From assembly GCA_007125845.1 (NCBI GenBank), contig SLCK01000015.1:23514-87513 (forward strand): a DNA stretch of 64,000 nucleotides, in the 5' to 3' direction. Below the pieces are notes generated by a model. That model was not told the origin of the DNA and ran no database searches. It was given only the letters and a program-made list of their open reading frames with translations. Positions 24,316 through 33,277 of this stretch are shown here, piece after piece; position 1 is the first letter of the stretch; every line of letters starts with the position of its first letter. Made by a program: the position numbers and the translations under genes. Origin of the DNA: Gemmatimonadota bacterium (GTDB taxonomy: Bacteria; Gemmatimonadota; Gemmatimonadetes; Longimicrobiales; Gaopeijiaceae).

Positions 24316-24795
24316 TCACGAACCGAGAGTCCCGTATCCGCCCTGGAAGAAGACGAGGGGCCGGCCGCCCTCTCCCACCCCGCAATCCAGCACCTCCCCG
24401 AAGAGGACCGAATGGTCGCCGGCATCCACCGCGCGCCAGAGTTCGCACTCGATCCATGCCAGCGCATTGGCCAGAAAGGGGAGTCCGGACTTCGACCAGC
24501 GTAGCCCGACGCCCACAAATCGCTCTTCCGGCTCCTCCCGGGCAAATCTCGCGGCGAGCGACTGGTCCTCGACCCGGAGTATCGAGATCCCGAATCGCCC
24601 CGTCTCGAGAAAGACCGACCGCGAATCGGACTCGCGGTCCGCACAGACGAGCACCAGCCGGGGCTCGAGCGAGACGGAGGTCACCGAGTTCACCGTCAGG
24701 CCCACGGCCTCTCCGCCCGGGGCAAGGCCCGTCACGACCGTCACCCCGGTCGCAAAGTGTCCCATCACGCGCCGGAATGCGGTTGCACTCGCCAT
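24316..24795 (-). CDS. Flavin reductase family protein (FMN-binding split barrel)
   Basis: 159 residues starting at ATG 24795 (MASATAFRRVMG), preceded by GGGAGAGTGG. Typical family features: FATGVTVVTG near the N terminus, GLTVNSVTSVSLEPRLVLVCAD, the FGISILRVEDQSLAARFA segment, and WIECELWRAVDAGDHSVLFGEV, which carries the conserved GDH. Members reduce FMN/FAD with NAD(P)H for a partner monooxygenase or use bound flavin directly. No monooxygenase gene is nearby. It precedes the Mre11-Rad50-like gene on the same strand by 64 bases; a functional connection is not evident. The frame extends upstream to 24876. Confidence 0.9.
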   Translation of the reverse strand: MASATAFRRVMGHFATGVTVVTGLAPGGEAVGLTVNSVTSVSLEPRLVLVCADRESDSRSVFLETGRFGISILRVEDQSLAARFAREEPEERFVGVGLRWSKSGLPFLANALAWIECELWRAVDAGDHSVLFGEVLDCGVGEGGRPLVFFQGGYGTLGS

Positions 24796-24947
24796 CGCCC
24801 ACTCTCCCTCCCGATGCGTCCTCTGTCTGTGCCTTCGGACCCTTACATTCTCCCGGCTTCCCGGGTAGCTTTTCAATCCTCAAGGGTCCGGCCTGGTCAC
24901 GTCTGTACGTGAACGGTCGACCGATCCCTGAAAACACCAGAAACGTC

Positions 24948-25964
24948 ATGCACCCCAAGGCATTCCCCCGGCTGCTCAGCGTTGTGATGATAATCGCGGC
25001 GTCGGGGTGCGACAACGCGGCCTGGGAGGGAATAGACGTGGAAGTGCGTCCTCCTCCCCCCAATCCCGGGGCCGCCGCGGAGTTCGACGGCGCCGATCAA
25101 ACCGGACCACTGGAGTTGGAAACGGTCCTCTACCTCGTGGAGCGCCAGGAGGGCTCGCGTGCGACTGCGATCCCGGTCGCCCAGATCTCCGGGGACAACT
25201 ACGTTCCCCTCCCCGAAGAGTGGGAGGTGAATGAATTCCTCGAACGGTTCCCCCTGGAGAGATGGGAAGGCGGTTCCGAGCTTCGCCTCCTGGTAGACGA
25301 CCAGGAGATCGGAAGGTTCCTGGTGCAGAGCACGCTCGAACCGGACGCCTCCACCTGTCGGCTGCGACCGCAGGCAGTTGGTTTCCTGGAGACCCGGGAC
25401 GAAATGCGAGACCGAGCCCGATTCCTGGCGGTGGCCCGAACGGAGCGGCCCGGAGCCAGGTTCCCGGCGGAGGTCCCGCCCCCCCTGGAGGACGCCGCCC
25501 TCGAAGCCAGGGCAACGAACATGGTGGAACGGGTGCTTCTCGATCTCGGGGCGCCATGGCCAGCTTCCATACCCGAAGCTCGGGGCGCCTTCCGCTCCTT
25601 CCCGCTCGGCTCCTCGGGCCTGCCTGCCGTGGCCATGACGCTGGCAGTCGAGGACGATCTCACCGTCGGCCCTTCCCCTCCGTCCGCTTACGGGCTCTTC
25701 ATCCTGGGAACGGACGTGAACGGGACCTACGATCCCCTCTTCTCCTGGTATCAGCAAAGTGACGAGGGCGGAAAGGCCGTAGCCGCGGTCGTGGACTTCT
25801 ACGACCTCCGTTCCCGGGGAACCCCGGATTTCCTTCTGGAGGTCTTCGGGCAAGAGGATCGTTGGTTCGCTGTGCTGGGCAGTGGGGAAGAGGGCTGGGA
25901 GCTCCTGCATCAGGACTCCTGCGGAGTCGCTGCCGAGGCGGAGGCGGTCCGATCGTACCCTTGA
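24948..25964 (+). CDS. Lipoprotein of unknown function, coupled to a BtuF-like gene
   Basis: 338 residues. The N terminus MHPKAFPRLLSVVMIIAASGC is a lipoprotein signal with the lipobox AASGC. The mature part has no motif I recognise; it is acidic, with a beta-rich C-terminal half (TLAVEDDLTVG, YGLFILGTDVNG, FLLEVFGQEDRWFAVLG) and two late cysteines. The stop codon overlaps the TTG start of the following substrate-binding-protein gene, suggesting a shared operon and perhaps an accessory role in the same uptake process. The same frame is open far upstream (to 23322), but that stretch is antisense to the Mre11-Rad50-like gene and is not coding. Confidence 0.8.
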   Translation: MHPKAFPRLLSVVMIIAASGCDNAAWEGIDVEVRPPPPNPGAAAEFDGADQTGPLELETVLYLVERQEGSRATAIPVAQISGDNYVPLPEEWEVNEFLERFPLERWEGGSELRLLVDDQEIGRFLVQSTLEPDASTCRLRPQAVGFLETRDEMRDRARFLAVARTERPGARFPAEVPPPLEDAALEARATNMVERVLLDLGAPWPASIPEARGAFRSFPLGSSGLPAVAMTLAVEDDLTVGPSPPSAYGLFILGTDVNGTYDPLFSWYQQSDEGGKAVAAVVDFYDLRSRGTPDFLLEVFGQEDRWFAVLGSGEEGWELLHQDSCGVAAEAEAVRSYP

Positions 25965-26893
25965 GCGAACCGGCGTGGCGCGGGAGAACCGTCCACCATC
26001 TCGTTGCGGCGGCCCTGATCTTCGTCTCTGCCTGCGGGGAACCTCCGGGGACGGCCGATGAGAGTCACCTCGATCCACCGGCGATCGGTGTCGAGGGCGC
26101 CACCCCGGGGACGGACCCGTTCCCCACCGAAGTGGTGGATCAGGCCGATCGGGTCGTCCGGTTCGAGGAGCCGCCGCTCCGGATCGTCTCCCTCGTCCCG
26201 TCTGCCACTGAGATCCTCGTCGCGTTGGGGCAGACTTACCGCCTTGTGGGCCGCACCGACCACGACCGCACCGGGGAGCTGGCTCACCTGCCCTCGGTCG
26301 GAGGAGGCCTCGAACCTTCCCTTGAACGACTGGTGGCGCTCGAGCCCGACCTCGTGATCAGGTTCCACGGCCCGTCCGATCCGGTCACCCCGAGCAGCCT
26401 CGACGCCCGGGGAGTGCCGCACCTCGCGGTCCGCCCCGATCGTATCGACGACGTCCGCCGGCTCGTGAGCTCGCTGGGACGGGTGGTCGGAGTCCCCGAG
26501 CGCGCGGATTCTCTCCTGACCCGAATGGACCGCGAGCTCGACGCGGTCGCTCGCGACGTGGAGGGTCTCCCGCAGCCCACGGTGGCGTTCCTCCTCGGAG
26601 GAAATCCCCCGCTCGTGGCCGGAGCCGGGACCTTCGTGCACGAGCTCCTCGAGTTGGCAGGGGGCACGAATATTCTCGCCGACGCAGGGGAACTCTACGC
26701 CCCGGTCAGCGTCGAGGAGATCATCCTCCGGGAACCCGACCTCCTCCTCGTCTCCGAGGGCGGATCGATCCCTCCGGCTCTCGGCGGAATCCCCTCCCGA
26801 ACCGTCTCCTCCGAAGTGGAGATACCGGGAGTGCACATGTCGCACTCCGCCGCCGAGCTGGCTCGAGCTCTGCACCCGGAACGAGCGCCTTGA
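25961..26893 (+). CDS. Periplasmic substrate-binding lipoprotein, BtuF/FecB type
   Basis: 310 residues from a TTG start overlapping the preceding stop (TTGA). The leader HHLVAAALIFVSAC ends in a lipobox (FVSAC), so it should be a membrane-tethered binding protein. The fold is class III (PF01497): RIVSLVPSATEILVALG at the first lobe, DLVIRFHGPSDPVTPSSLDARGVP, a long backbone helix (RRLVSSLGRVVGVPERADSLL), and TFVHELLELAGGTNILAD in the second lobe. RIVSLVPSATEILVALG is especially common in cobalamin (BtuF) proteins, but iron-siderophore or haem cannot be excluded. Coupled to the permease by another TTGA overlap. The longer frame from 25862 lacks a signal peptide. Confidence 0.9.
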   Translation: MSEPAWRGRTVHHLVAAALIFVSACGEPPGTADESHLDPPAIGVEGATPGTDPFPTEVVDQADRVVRFEEPPLRIVSLVPSATEILVALGQTYRLVGRTDHDRTGELAHLPSVGGGLEPSLERLVALEPDLVIRFHGPSDPVTPSSLDARGVPHLAVRPDRIDDVRRLVSSLGRVVGVPERADSLLTRMDRELDAVARDVEGLPQPTVAFLLGGNPPLVAGAGTFVHELLELAGGTNILADAGELYAPVSVEEIILREPDLLLVSEGGSIPPALGGIPSRTVSSEVEIPGVHMSHSAAELARALHPERAP

Positions 26894-27894
26894 GTCGCTC
26901 ACTGACATCCCACCTCTCCGCCTGGGTCCTCCTGGTCCTGGCGGTCGTCGGAGCGTCCTGCCTCAGCATCCGCTTTGGCGCTGCGTCGCTGGGCACACTG
27001 GAGGTGATCGACGCTCTCCTTGGAGGTGGATCCCCCACGGACCGCTTCATCGTCCGAGAGCTGCGCCTGCCCAGGACCTTGCTGGGGATACTCGTGGGCG
27101 GTGGCCTGGCTCTGGCAGGCGGCGTATTCCAGGCTCTCCTCAGGAATCCCCTGGCCGAGCCCTACATCCTGGGGATCTCGGGAGGGTCGGCCGCCGGCGC
27201 CGTGCTCCTCCTCTCGCTCGGATGGGTGACGGCGACGTCCTGGGCCCTCCCGCTCGGTGCCTTCGCGGGAGCTGGCCTTGCCATCCTGCTGGTCTTCGGC
27301 GTGGCCCTCTCCGCCGACCGCCGGCTGGACGTCAGGGTTCTTCTTCTGGCGGGAGTCGTCGTCGGAGCGTTCTTTTCGGCCTGCATCGCGGTCATCCTCA
27401 CCCTCTCGGACGCTCCCACCGTGCGGTCGGCGGTGCTCTGGATGATGGGGAGCCTCTCGGGCGCGTCCTGGCGCAGTGTTGGCGTGGTCGCCTCGTACAC
27501 TCTGCCGACGGCCCTGGTGCTGGTCGCGCTGGCGCGCCCGCTGAACCTGATGGCGATCGGAGAGGAGACCGCAAGCCACCTGGGAACAGAGGTGGAGCGG
27601 GTGAAGCGGATCGCCTACGCGGTCGCTTCCCTGATTGCGGCTGCAGGTGTCGCCTTTTCGGGAATCATCGGCTTCGTGGGACTCATCGTTCCGCACGCCG
27701 TGCGCCTGGTCGTCGGTTCGGACCACCGCCAGCTGCTTCCCCTCTCCTTCCTGGCGGGGGCAACGTTTCTCGTGCTCGCCGACCTGCTCGCCCGCCTGGT
27801 CCTGGCCCCGGTCGAGATTCCTGTGGGGGCGATCACGGCCCTCCTCGGCGTGCCCTTCTTCCTCCTCCTCCTGAGGCGGAGCCTGAGAGCATGA
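26890..27894 (+). CDS. FecCD/BtuC-type ABC transporter permease
   Basis: 334 residues from a TTG start inside the TTGA overlap. About nine or ten hydrophobic helices. Diagnostic stretches: RELRLPRTLLGILVGGGLALAG, FQALLRNPLAEPYILGISGGSAAGAV, WMMGSLSGASWRSVGVV, and the cytoplasmic coupling segment GIIGFVGLIVPHAVRLVVGSDHR. It forms the channel of a vitamin B12 or iron-chelate importer together with the genes on either side. Ends in an ATGA overlap with the ATPase gene. Confidence 0.94.
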   Translation: MSRSLTSHLSAWVLLVLAVVGASCLSIRFGAASLGTLEVIDALLGGGSPTDRFIVRELRLPRTLLGILVGGGLALAGGVFQALLRNPLAEPYILGISGGSAAGAVLLLSLGWVTATSWALPLGAFAGAGLAILLVFGVALSADRRLDVRVLLLAGVVVGAFFSACIAVILTLSDAPTVRSAVLWMMGSLSGASWRSVGVVASYTLPTALVLVALARPLNLMAIGEETASHLGTEVERVKRIAYAVASLIAAAGVAFSGIIGFVGLIVPHAVRLVVGSDHRQLLPLSFLAGATFLVLADLLARLVLAPVEIPVGAITALLGVPFFLLLLRRSLRA

Positions 27895-28667
27895 ACTTCC
27901 GCACCCGCGACCTGGTCGTCCGGTACCGGAAGGGAGCGCCGGCAGCCCTGAGCAGAGTCGCGATGGCGGCGGAGCCCGGAAGTGTCTTCGCCGTGCTTGG
28001 ACCGAACGGCTCCGGGAAATCGACCCTCATGCGGGCGCTGCTCCGCACCGTCGTCCGGGACTCCGGAGAGATCCATGTGGGCGGGAGATCGATCGACGAC
28101 TGGAGCAGGCGGGAGCTCTCGCGAACGATCGGGGCCGTCGCGCAGACCGAGGTGATCTCGTTCCCCCTGTCCGTTCGTGAGCTGGTCTCGATGGGCCGAT
28201 ACCCTCACTTGAGCCCGCTTCGCTCCGAGGGCCCCGCCGACCGGGAAGCGGTCGAGCGAGCACTGGAGCGGTGCGAGGCGGAGGAGCTCTCGGCGAGGGA
28301 GGTTGGAACCCTCTCCGGAGGGGAGCTGCAACGGGTTCGGATCGCTCGTGCGCTCGCGCAGGAACCTCGGGCGCTCATCCTGGACGAACCCACCGCGAGC
28401 CTGGACATCCACCACGAGATGGCCATTCTCCGGCTCCTCCGCCGCTCGGCGGACGACGGGATGACGGTCGTCCTGATCACGCACGAGCTGAACCTTGCCG
28501 CCCGATTTGCGGACCGGCTCCTCCTTCTCGACCGCGGCCGGGTGGCCGCGACCGGCTCGCCGGCGGAGGTCCTGAGGGAAGAGGTCCTGGAGGAGGTGTA
28601 CCGCTGGCGACTCCGGGTGCGCGAGGACCCGGAAGTCGGCCGGCTGACCGTGACCCCTCTCGACTGA
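27891..28667 (+). CDS. ABC transporter ATP-binding protein, BtuD/FecE type
   Basis: 258 residues from ATG 27891, overlapping the permease stop (ATGA). Complete ATPase: Walker A GPNGSGKST, Q-loop region GAVAQTEVISFPLSVRELVSMGRYPH (the VSMGRYPH segment is typical of the iron/B12 subfamily), signature TLSGGELQRVRIARALAQ, Walker B ALILDEPTASLD, and the switch His in LITHELNLAARFAD. It powers the importer formed by the two preceding genes. Last gene of the four-gene unit beginning at 24948; the next gene is convergent. Confidence 0.94.
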   Translation: MNFRTRDLVVRYRKGAPAALSRVAMAAEPGSVFAVLGPNGSGKSTLMRALLRTVVRDSGEIHVGGRSIDDWSRRELSRTIGAVAQTEVISFPLSVRELVSMGRYPHLSPLRSEGPADREAVERALERCEAEELSAREVGTLSGGELQRVRIARALAQEPRALILDEPTASLDIHHEMAILRLLRRSADDGMTVVLITHELNLAARFADRLLLLDRGRVAATGSPAEVLREEVLEEVYRWRLRVREDPEVGRLTVTPLD

Positions 28668-28682
28668 CGGCGAGCAGGACGA

Positions 28683-29618
28683 TCAGCCTTCGCTTGCTCC
28701 CGAGATCCCGAGGTAGCTTTCGTATCGCTCCACCGGCACCTGCCCGTCGCGGACTGCTCGCTTGACCCCGCAACCGGGCTCGTGCACATGGGTGCAGCCC
28801 CGGAAGCGACACTCCTCGCCCGGCCCGGAGAACTCCGGGAAGGCCTCCGCCACACGGTCGGGATCGACTCCCCAGAGAGACACTTCCGAGAACCCGGGTG
28901 TATCGACGACCCACCCCTTCTGGAACGGGAGCAGGCGAGCGCTGACCGTCGTATGCCGGCCGCGTCCCTTCCGGCGGCTGACCGGAGCCGTCCGCAATTC
29001 CAGCCCCGGATCGAGGGCATTGAGAAGGGAAGATTTTCCCACCCCGGAAGGCCCGATCAGTGCGGACGTGCCCCGGCCGAGGCGCTCGCCGAGCGCTTCG
29101 AGACCCTCGCCCGAGACTGCGGAGGTGAGCAGCACCGGGTACCCGACCGAGCGGTAGAGCTCAGCCGGCTCGGTCGCCACATCGCGTCCTTCGGGAAGCT
29201 CCACCTTGTTGAGTACCAGCACGGGTGGGATGCCGCAGCTCTCCGCGAGCACGAGGAATCGGTCCGCGACTTCGGTGCTAAACGGAGGCTCGACGACCGA
29301 CATCACGATGACCGCCCGGTCGAGGTTCGCGGCGACCACCTTCGGCCGGCGCCCCCCAGGACCTGCTCTGATCAGGACGTTCTCGCGGGACTGGACCGCT
29401 TCCACCACCCCTCGATCCTCCTCCGGGCCGGGACCCGAAACCTCGACGAGGTCCCCTGCCACGATCCGCTCCTGCGGACGATCCCCCTGCTTCAGGCGAC
29501 CCCGGACGAAGGCCTCCAGCTCGCCTCCGTCCCCAAGGCGAACGCGGTAGACTCCGCCGACCGACTCCAGCACTCGCCCCTCTCGGAGCTCGTCCTGCTT
29601 CGAGCCTCTCCGGGTCAT
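28683..29618 (-). CDS. rsgA: Ribosome small-subunit biogenesis GTPase
   Basis: 311 residues. Circularly permuted GTPase that checks late 30S assembly. An N-terminal OB fold (GVYRVRLGDGGELEAFVRG) is followed by motifs in the permuted order: G4 as LVLNKVEL, then G1 as GPSGVGKSSLLNAL and G3 as DTPGF. The C-terminal zinc-binding domain has CRFRGCTHVHEPGCGVKRAV with the Cys/Cys/His/Cys ligands. Located downstream of a sigma-70 gene but separated from it by a strong terminator, so it should have its own promoter. Confidence 0.96.
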   Translation of the reverse strand: MTRRGSKQDELREGRVLESVGGVYRVRLGDGGELEAFVRGRLKQGDRPQERIVAGDLVEVSGPGPEEDRGVVEAVQSRENVLIRAGPGGRRPKVVAANLDRAVIVMSVVEPPFSTEVADRFLVLAESCGIPPVLVLNKVELPEGRDVATEPAELYRSVGYPVLLTSAVSGEGLEALGERLGRGTSALIGPSGVGKSSLLNALDPGLELRTAPVSRRKGRGRHTTVSARLLPFQKGWVVDTPGFSEVSLWGVDPDRVAEAFPEFSGPGEECRFRGCTHVHEPGCGVKRAVRDGQVPVERYESYLGISGASEG

Positions 29619-29666
29619 CGCCGGGACTCCGGACCTTCGAGGGATCGGGGGGGGAAGAACAGAAAA

Positions 29667-29709
29667 GTCCCGCCCCCCGATTCGTCGCGAACGAATCGGG
29701 GGGCGGGAC
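29667..29709 (-). terminator. Intrinsic terminator of the sigma-70 gene at 29768
   Basis: A perfect 19-base stem (29667-29685 with 29691-29709) closes a 5-base loop. Read on the minus strand it follows the sigma gene and is itself followed by ACTTTTCTGTTCTT, a T-rich tail. It separates the sigma gene from rsgA. Confidence 0.9.
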
Positions 29710-29767
29710 CATGAGCTCGTCTCAAGCGCACGACCTTGAGGAATCGAGCCACTTCATCATGGCGGCG

Positions 29768-30679
29768 TCAGGCGGCGAACGACTCCAGAGCAGAACCCTT
29801 GCCACCCTCTCGCAACCTGCGGAGCGCGCGGTCGCGGAGCTGGCGAATTCGCTCGCGGGTGACCCCGAGCATGTTGCCGATCTCCTCGAGGGTGTGCTCG
29901 CGCTCGCCGTCCAGGCCGAAGTAGAGCCGGAGCACCTTGGCATCCCGGGCCTCGAGTGTGTCGAGCGCACCGGAGACGGCTTCGGTGAGCAGTCGCGTCT
30001 CGACGTCCTGCTCTGGCTCGGCGGCCTCCTCGTTGATGAAGCGCTCGACGAGCTGGGAATCCTCGCTGTCGCCGATCGGGGCATCGAGGCGAATCTCGGC
30101 CGCGTTCAGGGTCTGCAGGGACTCGATCAGTTCGGGAGTCAAGTCCGTCGCTGCGCTCAGCTCCTCCGGATTGGGGTCCCGACCCAGCTCCTGCTTGAGC
30201 CGTTCCTTCTCCCGGAAGATCCGCGCGAGATCCGACGCCCGGTTGAGTGGCACCCGCACCGAACGCCCGTGGTTGGCGAGGGCCGCCAGGATCGCCTGCC
30301 GGATCCACCATACCGCGTAGGAGATGAACTTCACTCCCTGCTCGGGATCAAACTTCCTCGCCGCAGTGACCAGTCCGACATTCCCCTCCTGGATGAGATC
30401 CGTCAGGGAAACGCCTCTATTCTGGTACTTCTTCGCGACGCTGATGACGAATCGGAGATTCGCGCGCGCCAACTCCTGAACGGCGTCCTCGTCACCGGCC
30501 TGAGCCCGCGCACCGAGCTCCTTCTCCCGTTCGGGCGTGATGAGCTCGTGCCGGCTCACGTCGCGGAGGTACTGATCCAGCGCGGTCTGCTCATCGAGGG
30601 ATGCGTCGAATCCGCCGAGCGACCCCTTGGATCGTCCCTTCCGCTTCTTTCCGCGATTCTTTGTGGCAGTGCTGGCCAT
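29768..30679 (-). CDS. RNA polymerase sigma-70 factor, group 2-like (no region 1.1)
   Basis: 303 residues from an ATG with AAGGAGATA upstream. A basic N-terminal tail (KNRGKKRKGRSKG) replaces region 1.1. Then region 1.2 (DQYLRDVSRHELITPERE), region 2 (LARANLRFVISVAKKYQNRG, DLIQEGNVGL, FDPEQGVKFISYAVWWIRQAI), region 3 (RSVRVPLNRASDLARI) and region 4 with EEIGNMLGVTRERIRQLRDRALRRL. It should recognise promoters similar to those of the housekeeping factor. A second factor of the same type lies at 62790-63659. The 5' untranslated region contains the hairpin GATCCC-ACAA-GGGATC (about 30700-30715). Confidence 0.93.
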   Translation of the reverse strand: MASTATKNRGKKRKGRSKGSLGGFDASLDEQTALDQYLRDVSRHELITPEREKELGARAQAGDEDAVQELARANLRFVISVAKKYQNRGVSLTDLIQEGNVGLVTAARKFDPEQGVKFISYAVWWIRQAILAALANHGRSVRVPLNRASDLARIFREKERLKQELGRDPNPEELSAATDLTPELIESLQTLNAAEIRLDAPIGDSEDSQLVERFINEEAAEPEQDVETRLLTEAVSGALDTLEARDAKVLRLYFGLDGEREHTLEEIGNMLGVTRERIRQLRDRALRRLREGGKGSALESFAA

Positions 30680-30928
30680 GTCGATCTATCTCCTTCTGAT
30701 CCCTTGTGGGATCCTGCTCTTAATTGGGGAACGCCCCTATCGAACCGTCGAGAGCCGGTGAGGGTCGGATCGCGCCGTACCTTGGTGCGTCCGGGTTGCA
30801 CACCAACCCTGGTGAGAACCCTTTACCCTGAGGGGAAACGAAGGATCCATAGCCTTTCAATCTAGGCAAGTACCTCCGTGCCGTCCACCCTTCTTGGTAG
30901 ACTCAGACCCCGCCCGACATGCGCCCTG

Positions 30929-32266
30929 CTAACCCGGCTGCGAGTCGGTGTTCCCGGGAATCTCATCTCCTGGAGATCCCTCCCCGGACCCGAGGAGCTC
31001 CAGCGCCTCATGGGATTCGATGCGGCGAGGTTCGAAGGTGAAGATCCGCAGCACCCGGGTCGTCCGGTAGAGTTCCTCCGCGACTCGCGGAAGATCGATC
31101 AGCCCCCGTAGCCCTTCCTCCCGCAATCGCTCCACCTTCCCGCTCCGCCTTTCCACGAGAAGGTCCAGGTCCAGCATGCGCCGCTTGGCAGGATAGTCGA
31201 TCAAGACCTCCCCCGGAGCAAGTCCGAGACGATCCGCGAGGCGATCTTCCACTCGCCTCCGGCCCGGGGAGTCCTGGGAGACCCAACGCGGGAGCTCGAT
31301 TCCCTCGAGCTCCGCCGCCGTGATCTCGCATGCTCGCTTGGGGAGCCGGCGGTGGCGAATCGCTTCCACCCAACGGCTTCCGATGCGGCGCACGGAAGGC
31401 TCGGAGGACTCCTCAGCCCGAGTGCTTATCCAATAGAGGAGCTCCTCGTCCGTGGGACCCACCAGCTCCTCCGATCCCACGAGACCCACCCGAACGGCCT
31501 CGTCCACGATGCGCCGGTAGAGCGCGGTGGCGCTGCGAACCGCATGATGCCAGTAGACGTTCCTGAACATCTGGTACTTCGCGAAGAGCAAGGATTCCAG
31601 CGCGCTGATTCCCTTCTCCTGCACTCCGACCTCCACATCACCGCTCTCCGGGTCCGGGAGCAACACCAGTGCCTGCAGAAGCCGGTCCACGTCGACCTCC
31701 CCGTACGGCACCCCGCAGAAGAAGGAGTCGCGGCGAAGGTATTCCATCTTGTCGAGATCGAGGCTTCCGCTCACAAGCCCGGCAAGAGGATGGGAGCTCT
31801 CGCCCCGGATCACGGCATGAATCCGGTCGGCCGCGCCCTCACCGAGGGGTAGGAGAGCCTGTTCCAATTCCGGAGATTCGAAGAACCGCGCGCTGAGCGC
31901 CTCATGGTCACCCGGCAGGCGCTCGGCTTCGAGCTCCTCCATGGCATGGGAGAAAGCGTAGTGCCCGATGTCGTGGAGGAGCGCGGCATAGGGGATGAGC
32001 TCGGCCCCTTCCCACACGCCGCGATCCACGCCCCCGCGATCCCGGAGCAGCCGGAGCGCAGTCCCGGTCAGGTGGTAGACACCGATCGCGTGACCGAACC
32101 GGGTGTGGGTCGCACCCGGGTAGACGAGATGGGCGAACCCGAGTTGCCGGATATAACGGAGCCGCTGGAACGCAGCGGTGTCCACGATCGTCATCGCGAT
32201 CGGGTCCACTCGGATCGTGTTCCACAGCGGATCGCGGATGATCCGGATGCGGGAGCGTCGAGTCAT
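30929..32266 (-). CDS. HD-domain phosphohydrolase (dGTPase/SAMHD1-like)
   Basis: 445 residues. The HD domain metal ligands are visible as RFGHAIGVYHL (His), ALLHDIGHYAFSHAME (the HD pair) and later in SGSLDLDKMEYLRRDSFFCG (Asp), the same pattern as in dNTP triphosphohydrolases and SAMHD1. The N-terminal RDPLWNTIRVDPIAMTIVDTAAFQRLRYIRQLG is also typical of this family. The last ~170 residues are specific to the bacterial subgroup, with no further recognisable domain. The substrate is probably a nucleotide, but proteins of this group have not all been shown to be dNTPases. Confidence 0.9.
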   Translation of the reverse strand: MTRRSRIRIIRDPLWNTIRVDPIAMTIVDTAAFQRLRYIRQLGFAHLVYPGATHTRFGHAIGVYHLTGTALRLLRDRGGVDRGVWEGAELIPYAALLHDIGHYAFSHAMEELEAERLPGDHEALSARFFESPELEQALLPLGEGAADRIHAVIRGESSHPLAGLVSGSLDLDKMEYLRRDSFFCGVPYGEVDVDRLLQALVLLPDPESGDVEVGVQEKGISALESLLFAKYQMFRNVYWHHAVRSATALYRRIVDEAVRVGLVGSEELVGPTDEELLYWISTRAEESSEPSVRRIGSRWVEAIRHRRLPKRACEITAAELEGIELPRWVSQDSPGRRRVEDRLADRLGLAPGEVLIDYPAKRRMLDLDLLVERRSGKVERLREEGLRGLIDLPRVAEELYRTTRVLRIFTFEPRRIESHEALELLGSGEGSPGDEIPGNTDSQPG

Positions 32267-32335
32267 GCCCTCAGCCTGGAGACGTTTCCGGGGCGAGAGG
32301 ATGGGGGCACGAGTGACTCGTCGACACGGCTTCGC

Positions 32336-33145
32336 TCAGGAAGTCGGGGGATCGAACGCGCCCTCCGGAGGTTCGGTCTCCACCCGCAGGTGGGGAAAGT
32401 GAATCCTCGGATCCGCCTCGACACCCTCCGGCCTCCGGTTCTCCGCGAGCTCGATCGGCCCGACCCTCTGCCAATCCGTCCAGTACGATGGGGAGGGATC
32501 GGCGTCCGCCGTGGAGTAATAGTGCCAGAGCTCCATGCGACCCGTCTCCGGATTGATGAAGGCGTGGTAGCGGTTCTGCGGCGTCAGGCCGGTGCCGTCG
32601 TCGAAGGCAAGCTCCACCACCTCCCACTCGCGGCCTTCCTCATCCACCTCCTCCCCCAGATACCGGGCGGACACGCCCGGATCGTTCCACTTGAAGGGCA
32701 TGAGGAGCCAATAGGCATCATTGATGTGGTTTCGGTAGGCCTGCTGCAATCGCTCCTCCGCATCCTCGCCTGTCAGCTCCGCACCGTCCAACCAGACGCG
32801 CCCCCCCGCAGGGTTCGAGGTGTTGAAGATGGCCACCATCCGCTGGCCGTCGACGGGCGCTTCCACGCGCGCGACCCCCTCCCATCGATCCCAGTGATGC
32901 CGGCGAGACGTCCCGCCGACGACCGCCCATTCGAACTCGAGGTAGCGAGCCCGTTCCCAACCCCCGTCGGGGGCGATCACGGACATCATGCGATCGTGGA
33001 TGCGAGCGACCTCCGGGTCGTCAAAGGAGGCCCCGGCCTCCTGCGCCCGAAGGCCCTCCTGGGAGGGCTGATCCTCCGACACCGCTTCCCCGCAGGCCAC
33101 GAGCAGGAACCCGAGGGAAACCGCGATGGTGATCCGTGTACTCAT
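32336..33145 (-). CDS. Lipoprotein of unknown function
   Basis: 269 residues from ATG 33145 with AAGGGGGTG just upstream. The signal peptide ends in the lipobox LLVAC, so the mature protein begins CGEAVSEDQPS. The mature part is beta-rich with many Trp/Tyr residues (WERARYLEFEW, YWLLMPFKWNDPG, HAFINPETGRMELWHYY). It resembles families of outer-membrane-associated or secreted lipoproteins seen in Bacteroidota and Gemmatimonadota-type genomes, some of which have a LolA/LppX-like barrel, but I cannot assign it. Single gene between the HD hydrolase and a divergent SirB1-like gene. Confidence 0.82.
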   Translation of the reverse strand: MSTRITIAVSLGFLLVACGEAVSEDQPSQEGLRAQEAGASFDDPEVARIHDRMMSVIAPDGGWERARYLEFEWAVVGGTSRRHHWDRWEGVARVEAPVDGQRMVAIFNTSNPAGGRVWLDGAELTGEDAEERLQQAYRNHINDAYWLLMPFKWNDPGVSARYLGEEVDEEGREWEVVELAFDDGTGLTPQNRYHAFINPETGRMELWHYYSTADADPSPSYWTDWQRVGPIELAENRRPEGVEADPRIHFPHLRVETEPPEGAFDPPTS

Positions 33146-33277
33146 ACCCACCCCCTTGTGGTCGGTGCGCTCCGGCCCAACCGGGCTGGACAAATTGCAA
33201 TGTAGGTCCACGCCACCGGTCGGAAAACGACTTTCCCGAGCCCATTACCCGAACACGACCTGAAGGATCGAATCGCC

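Noticed and set aside
23322..24947. Upstream extension of the lipoprotein frame
   Set aside because: It is antisense to the Mre11-Rad50-like and flavin-reductase genes; the lipoprotein signal peptide at 24948 fixes the true start.
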